Position numbers and translations under genes: made by a program. Of a stretch of 64,000 bases of DNA, positions 34,622 to 44,252 are shown in pieces (the first letter of the stretch is position 1; each line of letters begins with the position of its first letter). Origin of the DNA: Thermothielavioides terrestris NRRL 8126 (lineage: Eukaryota > Ascomycota > Sordariomycetes > Sordariales > Chaetomiaceae); the NCBI RefSeq assembly GCF_000226115.1, contig NC_016457.1, forward strand, positions 806,001 to 870,000, given 5' to 3'. The notes under the pieces were generated by a model that had not been told where the DNA came from, made no database searches, and was given only the letters and a program-made list of their open reading frames with translations.

Positions 34622-36649
34622 CTACATGCTCATCTGCTGGATCAGCTCGGCCAATTTGTGGCCTTCTGTCTTGTAATCCAGCGGCGCGGCGCTCATGACC
34701 TGGTACCGAACTCTGGAGCGCGTGCGTTAGCTAGCGATCCAAGGCGAACGAAAAACAGATAAATAGAGCAACTATCACCCGCTCCGAAAACATACCTCGG
34801 CTGGTCGCCGTATGTGTCCATCTTGGCCCGGCAACGGAACGTCAGCTTCCTGCAGTTGGCCGCCTCGAATGCCGCGTCCAAGCCCTCCTTGTCGCCCGTC
34901 GCCTGCATCTCCACCAGCTCGTCCGCCGTCTTGCCCATGATGATGCGCGCCGAGTCGTCGAAGCAGTTCAGCCACATTTGGCCCGTGTGGTCGCTGACGT
35001 TGATGCTCATGATGTACCGGTACTGTGGCCGGTCGTGGCTCAAGTTGCACTTTTCGCAACGCCACGTGCCGTCCCCCATGTCGGTCACCTTTTTGTTGCA
35101 GTTCTCACTACGGCACGCCGGGTACGCAAAGTTCTCCTGCCGGATATGCACGATGGTCGCCTTGACCGTGAAGTAGACCGCGTCGTCGAAGCCGAGTTTC
35201 TCACTCTTGACTTGTCCGATCGTCTTGGTGTCGTCCTTGCGACCCGCCGCGGCCCCCACCGACGCGAGGTTGCTATGCGTCGCGAACGCGTTGTTCCGGC
35301 CGGTCGAGTCATACCAGCCCTTTAGCTTGTGCGCTTCGGGGATGTCCGGGTCGATCGCCATCGTTCCCGACGACAGGAGCGATAGGCTACGCCCGCCAAA
35401 GTCGCTGACCCGCGTCCCCTTGAGGGCTATGATCGACTCGGGGTTGGCGTCGAACTCGGTCGCCGTCTTGCCCCAGATGGTGACGCGCACCGAGAAACCC
35501 GTGTCGTCAACCAGCGTCAGCTCGCGCTTGTCGTACGGCTTCTGCGTCGTTTTGGATATGATCTCGGTCACCTCGCCCACTTCTTTCAAGACGCCGATGA
35601 CATCGACAGTGGCATCCTTCTCGACGTCCCGCAGTTCTTCGATATTGCAGAAGTTAAAGCGCAACTGCGGCACCGAGCTCTGGTCCTCGGCCTTCTCGAT
35701 GACGGTGTCGCGCTCAAACATCATCTCGTAGTCGTTGGCGAGGTTGCTGAATTGCTTTTTGGCCAGCTGGACCTTGCAGGGCGTAGAGATATAGTAGACG
35801 GAGCCCTCCTGCAACAGGTCGTAGAACTGGTCGACCTGCTCGTTGAAGCCCGTCGCCCGGATCTCGCCGGTCTCGTCCAGGAGATTGACGCTGAACAGCT
35901 TGCCGTCGCCGCTGGCCTTGTGCCACGTCCTGATGTCCGACTTGCTAGTGACCCGGACCTTTATCGTCCACTTGTTGGAATATGGCGAGAGAGCCTCAAT
36001 AGGGTATATTGTGCTCGCCGCATGCCCGCCGCTGCCACTGGCAGCTGCCGCCGGGCGAGAAGCCACTTGCTTCTGAACTTGTGACTTTGTCTCGCTGGCC
36101 GGCTCGCTCTTGACGCCGTAGAAACCTGCGCCGCCGATGGTAGTGCTGTGTGGCTGGGTCCTGACCTCCACGGCCTTTGGTTCGCCGATCTTTTCTGGGT
36201 TGCCGAGATGTGAGATGACCTCGAGGTCGAGGACGATCATGACACTGTATGGCCTGTGAGCGCCGACACGACACGGAGATGGGATGCAACGCACTTCTTG
36301 CCCTTGACCGAGGAGGCCTGATATTGCTTCAGACGGACGATAGAGCCGCGATCCAGCTGGCCACTATGTACTACATGGTTCGCCTGCGTGGCCAGCATGC
36401 ACTGCACGTAGTTACGGATGTCGCTGAGGATGACGCGGTATCTCTGGGCGCCGCCTCCGGGACCTTTCCCCTCGAGCGTCTTGAGCTGGAGACATTGCAG
36501 CACCGGCACGGGGAACTGTTTCGCTGCGCGGTCGGGGTCGTTGTAGATGGCACTGGCGGGCGCAGCGGGTCAGAAAACGAATCAACCACCACGCAGGGCG
36601 GCGTATAGACTCACTCTATCGCTCCTTGGGTGATCTGTTGTTCCGCCAT
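34622..36649 (-). CDS. rfa1: Replication protein A 70-kDa subunit
   Basis: Large subunit of the single-stranded DNA-binding heterotrimer needed for replication, repair and recombination. Minus-strand exons: 36649-36615, 36552-36295, 36253-34796, 34712-34622; all junctions keep frame, giving 613 residues, the normal length. The first exon encodes MAEQQITQGAI, the typical RPA70 start, too short to be found without splicing. Domains in order: RPA70N OB fold (1 to about 100), linker, DBD-A (IEALSPYSNKWTIKVRVTSKS), DBD-B (RELTLVDDTGFSVRVTIWGKTA) and DBD-C with its zinc site, C-x4-C then C-x2-C, at about 478-503. The last exon gives RYQVMSAAPLDYKTEGHKLAELIQQMSM-type residues, the conserved trimerisation helix. 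ACGCGT boxes lie upstream. Confidence 0.95.
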
Positions 36650-36839
36650 CTCAGCTGAACAATGTTTTCAAAAGTTTGGTGGCGTTGATCAAAATTAGGT
36701 GCTGATGCGAGCAGGAGCCGGCTTGCTGCGGATGAAATGCAGAAGTGCAAGGACTCAGCTACCCAAGCAAAGCACTCTAGGTGGCGGGGTCTCGTCTGGC
36801 AGGCGCGGAGAACTTGGGAAAGCGCGGAGAGCGCGGAGA

Positions 36840-36845
36840 ACGCGT
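36840..36845. promoter_or_regulatory. MCB-type ACGCGT motif upstream of RPA70
   Basis: ACGCGT is the MluI cell-cycle box recognised by MBF in fungi, typical of DNA-replication genes. This one is about 190 bp upstream of the RPA70 start codon. Motif and context only. Confidence 0.4.
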
Positions 36846-37053
36846 CGAGGGGCAACCGTTTAACTGCTAGTCAGACACGCACAGTGCTATGCACACTCTT
36901 CATACGGAGTTTCCCTTTGCTGCCTTTCCGCCGACAGTACGACAGCACGGATAACTAATCCGCACACCACCATTTCCAGTTCCGCTGGAAACACTGGAAC
37001 TAATTTGGTCCCCAGTGTGGAATATGCAGAGCATCGGGCCATCTACCCCATCC

Positions 37054-37059
37054 ACGCGT
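37054..37059. promoter_or_regulatory. Second MCB-type ACGCGT motif
   Basis: A second perfect ACGCGT about 405 bp upstream of the RPA70 start, in the same divergent spacer. It could equally belong to the amidohydrolase promoter. Confidence 0.3.
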
Positions 37060-37436
37060 ACGTCTTGGACAGATGGAGTATACTCTGGAGTACGGGATAT
37101 TCTGGCGCTGAAGAAACGATCGGCCGACCTGCAGGGGCCGTGACTTCCCAGGCCATTGGTGGAGCATCTCGTCTCCAAGCAGGCTCCGTCTCCCCCGCTC
37201 TGTCGGTGAAGGCTGCGTTGAGAGGTCCTTCAAACAACTTAGTTGATTAGTTTGGTTTGTTTTGAGATTACAACGTCGTGGAGAAAGAGAACATAATACC
37301 TCACTTCACCAGCTTGTACAAATCTTTTGGCATCTGTCGACAGATAAAGATCCTCGCCGTTACGCAATTGGTTGACTGTACCAGACCTGAGCTCGCTTCA
37401 CCAACCCCCATCATCCAATTCAACCCCTTAACCACC

Positions 37437-38683
37437 ATGGCCACCACCACCACGACGACCTCATCCTCCCCTTCCTCCGCCGCTCAACCCCCTCCCCTCC
37501 CCATAATCGACTCCCACATCCACCTCTACCCCTCCAGCGAGCTCTCCACCCTCGCCTGGTTAACGCCAGACCACCCCCTCGCCTCGCAGCACTCCGTCAC
37601 CGAGTTCCGCGCCGCGACCTGCACCTCCCCCTCCCAGTCTCTCTCAGGCTTCATCCTCGTCGAAGCCGACCGCGCCAACAGCTCCTCGCAGGACTGGACC
37701 TTCCCGCTGCAGGAGATCGCCTGGATGCGCCGGCTCGCCACGGGCACCCCGCGCGAGGGGGAGGGCCACGCGCCCGCCGACGCGCCGCTCTGCCTGGGCC
37801 TGGTGCCCTGGGCGCCGCTCGACCGCGGGCCGGCCGAGCTGGAGCGGTACCTGGCGGCCGCGGAGCGCGAGGCCGGGCCGGAGGCCTGGCCCAAGGTCAA
37901 AGGGTTCCGCTATCTGCTGCAGGACAAGCCCGCCCGCGTCGCGCTCGCTGACGAGTTCGTTGAGGGCTTGAAGGTGCTGGGCAGGAGGGGGTTCGTGTTT
38001 GAGGTCGGTGTCGACCAGCACCGGAGGGGGAAGGCCCAGCTCGAGGAGGTTGTGGAGATGATTGACCGGGCGCATGACGGGGTGGAGGAGGAGGAGAAGG
38101 TGGTGTTTGTTTTGAGTGAGTGCTTTTTCTTTGGGTTTGTTGTGTGCAGCGAGCGGCGGAAATAGGAGGGAACCGGGGGCTGGTTGTGGGGAGGGAATCT
38201 ATGCTGACAAGTGGCCGTGCTAGATCATCTTTGCAAACCGGACTTGACGATCATCAACCAGACAGACCCATCGTTCATTGCGTGGTGAGTGGAGAGTTAC
38301 ACCTTGATGTACACGCACGCAGAACCAGGAAGCTCTGACAGCTGTGCAGGCGCACCGCCATGTTCACGCTCAGCAAGTGCCACCGGACGTACATGAAGCT
38401 GAGCGGCTGCTTCTCGGAGCTGCCCGACAAGCTCAAGGAGCGCTCGGCCGAGGACATCTTCGCAGCCATCCTGCCGTGGCTGGCCGTGGTGGTCGCCGCC
38501 TTCGGCCCGAGCAGGATCATGTTCGGCAGCGACTGGCCTGTCTGCACGGTGGGCGTGGGCGAGGGTGCCTGGAGGAAATGGCACAAGGTTGTCGATATGG
38601 TGTGTGACCTTGCCGGTCTGAGCCTCGAGGACAAGGCGATGCTCTGGAGCGGGACCGCCAAGCAGGCGTACAAAATTGAATGA
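37437..38683 (+). CDS. Amidohydrolase-2 family metal-dependent hydrolase (rhamnono-lactonase-like)
   Basis: TIM-barrel hydrolase. Exons: 37437-38115, 38224-38284, 38350-38683; in frame, 357 residues. The DSHIHLYP motif (His27, His29) near the N-terminus gives the first metal ligands; CKPDLTIINQTDPSFIAW bridges the small middle exon; MFGSDWPV near the C-terminus carries the conserved Asp of the family. Fungal members are often annotated as L-rhamnono-1,4-lactonase, but substrates vary (lactones, decarboxylated aromatic acids), so the substrate is not assigned. The start after ACCACC is preferred to the in-frame ATG at 37278, whose extension has no resemblance to the family. The first residues are a Thr/Ser run (MATTTTTTSSS). 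Confidence 0.87.
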
Positions 38684-40151
38684 GGGCTGGGAAATACGCA
38701 TTCTCTTGCTCTTGTTCTCTGCGAACTATCTTCAACTGCGTCTTATTTGGCCCGTCGTCGTTGCCTGAGAGACCATCTGAGGGCCACCTGCGTGTGATGT
38801 TTCTTTCTCCATCCTTGACGGCTCTCAGGGGACAGAATTGTTCAACACTGGGCTTCCCTTACCCGCCGAGCTCCCTGCCCACGTAAACGTCACCCGTCAA
38901 CAACCATTCTCGAGGAAATCCCAGAGCATTTTCACACAGCAATGCAACAGAATTAGAAAGTGCCCGCCGTAATTTCCCCATGCGTTTCTTCCCGCGGAAC
39001 ACACTTACACACAGGACGAACGTAATCGCGGGCCGGACGGATTATCCTTAGAGCCTGCCACAACACAGCGTGCCTACGGCTCCCGCCCTCGGCGCGCCAC
39101 GGCCCGACCCACAGCGATGTCAGGCCGGTACCGGATTCCGGTCGGCCGACCGGCCCGGCCACGGCCTCCGACTCAAGGACCACCCAACACCCGCAAGGCC
39201 CATTTTTAGTTTTTGAAACGAAACAAGACCGGCCAACCGGCCGTTGGAAGGAGCCAATGCGGCGCAGATCGCAAGACGTTCCAGAAGCTCCATGGATCCC
39301 GCTGTGCCGCCTCCGGGTCTCGGTGCCGGGTGGGGTCCATCGACTCCCACATGCGGCTCGGCAGTCTCACTGAGTAGCTGGTTAGGTATGACGCTCGTGT
39401 CAGACTGCCTCATTCCTTCTGTGTACATACACTACATACTGAGCTGCCAGAATTTGCTAGGCGCTGTACTGACCAAGTAGGTCATCGCTTCAAGGAGATG
39501 ATGCTCGTCAGCGTAGCTCGGGTTGGTTAAAAGTGGCTCGAACAGATGTCCTCCACCCGCTCCCTCGTTGCGATACGTTGCGAGCGAATCGGTGAGCCCG
39601 CTTCTTCACCGCGAGTTTCACCTCCCCGGCTACTTTGCGACTGTAGTGGGTTCAACAGGTTGCAAAGCGGGGTTATAATGGACACAGCATGTCAATACGC
39701 CAATGTACCCGTTATTGGCGCTAGGTCACAAGGGAAAATCACGGTGTTGGCCATCGCAGATTAGGGCAAATAACCATCCCGTCTCCATCGTCGATGGGCA
39801 ACGAGTTGCCCACCGCGGCACTCCACTGCCCAGACTCAACGAAAAAGAAAGCTTGGGCTCACAAGCACCACAGGAGCGGTCTGGAAGCATCAGTCCGGGC
39901 GAACAAAGCACCTGCAGGGCGGTCTGCACTTACCCTCTCTCCCAGGGCAATCACTGGGATAACTGTGAGAAAACCTGACACACCGCACAAATTATCTGCA
40001 CATCGGCAAGGCAAGGCAAGCTGCCGCTGTGGAATGCACCCGAAAGCGGTCTCTCGCCCGGTCTGAGCGTGCCAGTGCGTTCGTCCTTCCTGCTTGGGAC
40101 ACACCACGTCAAATGACACAAAAGCGATGCGAAGGTGCAATCCACCCAAAT

Positions 40152-40693
40152 GCGTATACCTCCACCGGGGTCAGAAAACGCACAGGCAAGGGTGCCTGCC
40201 AGGGTGCCTGCCAGGGTGCCTGCCAGGGTTCCAGCCAGGGGTGCCAGCGAGGGTGCCGCGCCAAGGAACTACAGTATACTAAGCCAACAACGTAAGAAAA
40301 TCAAGAGTTTTTTGTCCAGCTCTCGTCTTCAATTTACATCTGCAACCTCTTCAGCATCGGATGTACTAACTAGCATAGCTAACCAACTCTCTACTAGATA
40401 TATACCGCTTAGGCTATAGGGTAGCTGGGTAGATTAGCTCTCTATCTGAATTAAGAGTTCTTGAGTAGTTGAGGGTGCTAGGAGAGGAGGAGCCGAACTC
40501 ACTGACCGAGTTGCCGCGCAGTTGTAAAAGCGATCCTAGGATTTGAACTGGAAGTACTTTCCTATAGAAAGTGCGAGAAAAGTGACTTCGAAAAAGAAAT
40601 CGGATGTGGCTTACTAACCCTGTCAGTATCCTGGCTGGCACCCTGGCAGGCACCCTTGCCTGTGCGTTTTCTGACCCCGGTGGAGGTATACGC
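40152..40693. repeat. 542-bp fold-back element with 57-bp terminal inverted repeats
   Basis: The left arm (40152-40208) is the exact reverse complement of the right arm (40637-40693), beginning GCGTATACCTCCACCGGGG. The left arm continues into extra copies of a 12-bp unit GGGTGCCTGCCA. The interior is comparatively AT-rich with CTAG/TATA-type words. Because the ends contain the palindrome GTATAC, a TA target duplication cannot be distinguished; I find no longer direct repeat. A non-autonomous DNA transposon (MITE/fold-back) is the simplest reading. Confidence 0.8.
40191..40250 (+). repeat. 12-bp tandem array in the left arm of the fold-back element
   Basis: Three perfect GGGTGCCTGCCA units followed by diverged ones (GGGTTCCAGCCA and GGGGTGCCAGCGA). 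The right arm has one perfect and one diverged unit, so the array has expanded only on the left. Confidence 0.85.
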
Positions 40694-42172
40694 CCTGCCA
40701 GGACGCCCTGCCTGCGGCTCAGGGGCCAGCAAGCACTGGGCCAGGCTAGGAAAAAAAAAAAAAATAAAAAAAAATAAGGGAGGGGCGGCCGGGAAATCGA
40801 TCCGTGTCTTGGCGCAGCTCCCGAGAGGACGGAAAATCTGGGGAAGACGCGCAGGAAACGCTCGGGTTGGTTCTGCCCGGTGGGATCGTTTTGGAATTTC
40901 TTGCCCCCCCAGCCCATTTTTGCGCTGGGTTACACTTGCCGGGAAACGGCGCCGACATCCGGCACTTCGCTTGATTACGCTATGTACACAGTAGAGGAGG
41001 TCTGGCTAAAAAGGGGGAAAAGGGTTGCAGTGGAGCAAGGGGGTGGTTGCGGTTACTTTGACGAGATCGCTGGGGGCCAGGTTGCTGACATTGATGAATG
41101 TTCCAGAAAACAGCTTGAAACGGCCGGGCAACGGGATTACGTTCGGTTTTCTAACGCGGGTCGGGTATATCAGACGAACGGACTCATAGTGGGCTGCCTC
41201 AAACTACCTTCTCTTTGTGGATGAGCTAGCTCTCTTGCTGCGTATTCGCAACAAGGGCAAGATGGTTTCCGATACGCGGCATGTCCGAGGATTCCGGGAG
41301 CGTTGACGTGCTTATGCGGCCAGGTGAGCTCACGATGCCCATGATTCCGCGGGCCTGCAAATCGGCTTGGCGTCAGTGATACACAAGCGAAACCCAAACG
41401 CCGAATTGGAGGCTGCCAGCTATATTTGCTGTGTGATAACGGAGCCACTCACAGTCGCGAGTTGCGAACGGACGGTGGCTAGCACGCTTTGCCGCCCTCA
41501 GGAGCGAAGTGAGGCGGAAACAGCGCCGTATATCTGAGCGTCATTGGCAGGCTTGCTTGGGACGGCCGGATTCATGCGCCTCCCTCACAACAGGCAGCCA
41601 TTCGCTGCCAGCGCTGTCTGGTGATGTGACGGATTCGTGTGACCGGAATCAGGGCGATGCGGAACAATAACTCGAGCGAAGGCTCAAGTGTCGTGCCGGA
41701 ACAGGGCGGGGAAGCAGGGCATGGCTCGACGACCAAAAATGCTGGCCAGGCCAACCAGCTGGCCGGAATGCCGTGGCACCACCGTGCTTCGATCCTTCCG
41801 TTGATCGAAACGTGTCACCAAAGCAGCCTTCATTTACGAAATACGGAGTATCTGCCAATGACCTCCACAAAGCCGAAACGTCGAACAGTGCCGCGCAGCA
41901 GGCAGCGATTTACCGAACTTTCACGGGAGCTGGTGCAATGCAGGCGAGCTGTGGGCCCGGGGCTGGAGCTGAGCGTGCCAAAGCGGTCAAGGTGTTTGCA
42001 ACGCACAGTGAGTCAAACCGGACGCTCCCGCTGCCAGCTCGTGCACTCACCACCACCCCACAGACCCCAGACGAAGATTCTGTGGGTTCTGTGGATCGAT
42101 GGGTTTGCTCGGCCCGAAAGTGGGCAAGCGCGGGCCTGCCCCACGGGGATAATTTTTCTGCGGGCACGCCAA

Positions 42173-42592
42173 ACCCGCAACGGTTATTCTTAAAGAGGTC
42201 CCGCCAAGACTAATTTCGGAACCTGCCGCTTACAAGTATTTACAAATTGCCGCGAGGGAGCGGGGTCGCCACGACTTCGAGCAACATCAACAACGAAGAA
42301 TTGCAAAGACTCGTAGCAGCAACTTCGTGAAACCTCAACCAAATTGAAAAAAAAAGAAAACGAAGTTAACCCGCACCCTAACCTTGACCCTCACCCTAAC
42401 CATAACCCTCACCCTAACCAGCGGGGGGCTGGCGCCGCCCCCCGCACCCCCGGCGAACTAACCCGTGGCTAACCCGTGGCGATAGTGCAAACCCCTTGGC
42501 GGTCTTGGCGGGGTACTGACGCTGTAAAAACATTGCCGACAATTGGCCGAAATTAGTCTTGGCGGGACCTCTTTAAGATCCAGCCCCGCAAC
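42173..42592. mobile_element. 402-bp MITE, copy 1, with target duplication
   Basis: Element 42182-42583. The termini share a 32-bp inverted repeat beginning TCTTAAAGAGGTCCCGCC, preceded by 5-6 unmatched outer bases. Flanks ACCCGCAAC (42173-42181) and CCCCGCAAC (42584-42592) form a 9-bp direct repeat with one mismatch. The interior holds imperfect CCCTAA telomere-like repeats (about 42369-42420) and a GC-rich hairpin (42421-42445). There is no coding capacity. A second copy lies inverted at 49760-50161 with the same length. Confidence 0.88.
42369..42420. repeat. Interstitial telomere-like repeats inside the MITE
   Basis: Six or so CCCTAA-related units, some as CCCTCA, CCTTGA or CATAAC variants. 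It reads as a short degenerate telomere-type array, present in both MITE copies with at least one base difference between them. Confidence 0.8.
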
Positions 42593-44009
42593 CACGCGAG
42601 TTTTGTCACGTCTCCCTGCTGGCCCGGGGACTCCGCGGTGCGGTCATGGCATAAGGTACCCCGGTCATATTCTTGGCTGCTTTACCGCCTGTTGCCCAGA
42701 CCAACAGGATCTCAAGATGCTGCCGAAGAGAGCACATCAGTTTGGCCAAGCCTGCCAACCAGGTCCTGGGTTGTTTTGTTCTTGACCTCCGGAAAACAGC
42801 ATGCCACCTCCAGTGATTTCTTTCACTGGTTGGAATGATGCCCAAACTCGGGAGATGATTTTCAGGGCCAAGGGCCCAACTTCCAACTCCCTCTGATGCT
42901 CCCTTGTCATCGGATGAATGCGGCAGGTTTGCTTGACCTGTTGGTGACGTGCCAGGTATGAGCGGGTAAATCTTTGGCACAACGGACAGGGCTCCGGCCG
43001 GGCTTCGGCCCAGCGTTGGCGACCCGTTGGGTATGGACATACGCACACGCTGTCCGCAGCTCCACCGCCGCAAATTGGGGGCTCGGCAGTGCCTCCCGTT
43101 GTTCGCTGGAAGACACATCTCACGCTCCTTGCGTTGCCACACATTATCGCAGGTAGCTCCTGGCACCACCACCGTCGTCCCCCAAGGGAACTGGCCATCC
43201 CTGGCATTCTCTGTTCTTCAGTCTGTGAAAAAGCTGGCTTCCTCATCCCGCTTTGTTTGCTTCTCCATGCCGGACCCCGCGCGCGGCATAAATAACACTT
43301 ATAACCCCTTGCCGACACAAAACTGTGAGACAAATTCGGAGCTGCCTAACAAAAGAGACAAGGAAGGGGGAAAGCAACAGGGAGAGGAGACTGACTGTGA
43401 TCTCGGGCCGTGGTACAAGGTACACGGCCATGCTTCCGTCTTCCCCAGAATTCCACTGGGCCGGACCCAGATTCCACTTCGAACACCCTCCACCTCCCTC
43501 CTCCCTGCTCCCTGTCAAAACGGCCGGGTCTGGTCTGGCCGCGTCTCCTTGGCAGGCCCGGCCTGCTCCCACATAAAGAACACAGTTGGTCTCAAAAAGT
43601 CCCGCTCTGCCTCGCGTTGCTTTTCTTACCCGACCAACACTTGACCGTCCCTTCCGCTTGTGCGCCGTGGCCGATCACATATCGATCCGTTGGGGGCAGT
43701 AGCCGAGGACCAGCCGTTCCGTAGCCCGTGATAGAATAACCCTAGCATCCATACCCGGGTATTAATACATATCAACCTCGGTCGCCCTCCTGCCCATCGC
43801 CTCGCTTCACATACGGATACAGCCTCCAGCCTGCTCGCCAACCTTGACGACCAAAAAGCCAAAAAAAAAGTTTGAGCTCTCTTTCCCAGTCCATCGCCTC
43901 TCCAGAAGGTAGCCCGTCTCGATATCCGCCCGCTTCCCGCCCACCGGTGTTAACCCAGTTTAGAATCTCCTGCTCTTTACCTCCATCACACCGCACACCA
44001 ACTGTCACC

Positions 44010-44252
44010 ATGCCCGTCTCGCAGGTCGCCGCGCCGTCCTCGCCCATCCCGATCCCGTCTCCGCGCCGGAATCTGGGCCTGATCACCAGCCAAGAGCTCT
44101 TCGCCAGCCTCAACGCGACCCTGGCGTCCAAGACGGACCAGCTCGTCACCCCGATCCACCACATCCGGGAGCACGACTACTCCGTCCCGGCCCCGCCGCC
44201 ACCGAGCCCCGTCAGCTTCCGGGATCACTGGCCCGTGTCGATGCGTCGCTGA
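44010..44252 (+). CDS. Candidate small protein, 80 residues
   Basis: I do not recognise this gene. The frame starts at CACCATGCC, a good fungal initiation context, after a pyrimidine- and CA-rich stretch like other leaders here, and ends before a 24-T run. Codons end mostly in C or G, as in the certain genes. The protein is Pro/Ser-rich with a short helical core, LGLITSQELFASLNATLASK, and ends in DHWPVSMRR. No signal peptide or membrane segment is seen. It could be a real small intracellular protein or a chance frame. Confidence 0.45.
   Translation: MPVSQVAAPSSPIPIPSPRRNLGLITSQELFASLNATLASKTDQLVTPIHHIREHDYSVPAPPPPSPVSFRDHWPVSMRR

Larger units (their letters stand above)
36650..37436. other. 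Divergent promoter region, RPA70 and amidohydrolase
   Basis: A 787-bp spacer between outward-reading genes. Two ACGCGT motifs are listed separately. GCGCGGAGA words repeat near 36820-36840. No gene is supported. Confidence 0.55.
38684..44009. other. Gene-poor region, 5.3 kb
   Basis: No protein gene is supported. It contains a 542-bp fold-back element (40152-40693), an A-rich run near 40750-40778, one copy of a 402-bp MITE (42182-42583) and otherwise unique sequence. GC-rich CCGGCC palindromes occur at 39120-39245. The last 200 bases are pyrimidine-rich and look like a 5' leader for the small frame at 44010. Confidence 0.55.

Noticed and set aside
40520..40620. B-box-like AGTTCAAATCC on the minus strand, a possible tRNA
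   Set aside because: No A box at suitable spacing and no cloverleaf or acceptor stem could be formed by eye.
42182..42583. Reading the MITE as a piggyBac-type element with TTAA target duplications
   Set aside because: TTAA occurs near both ends, but the 5-6 bases outside it are shared by both copies at different loci, so TTAA lies inside the element; the true direct repeats are the 9-mers outside.
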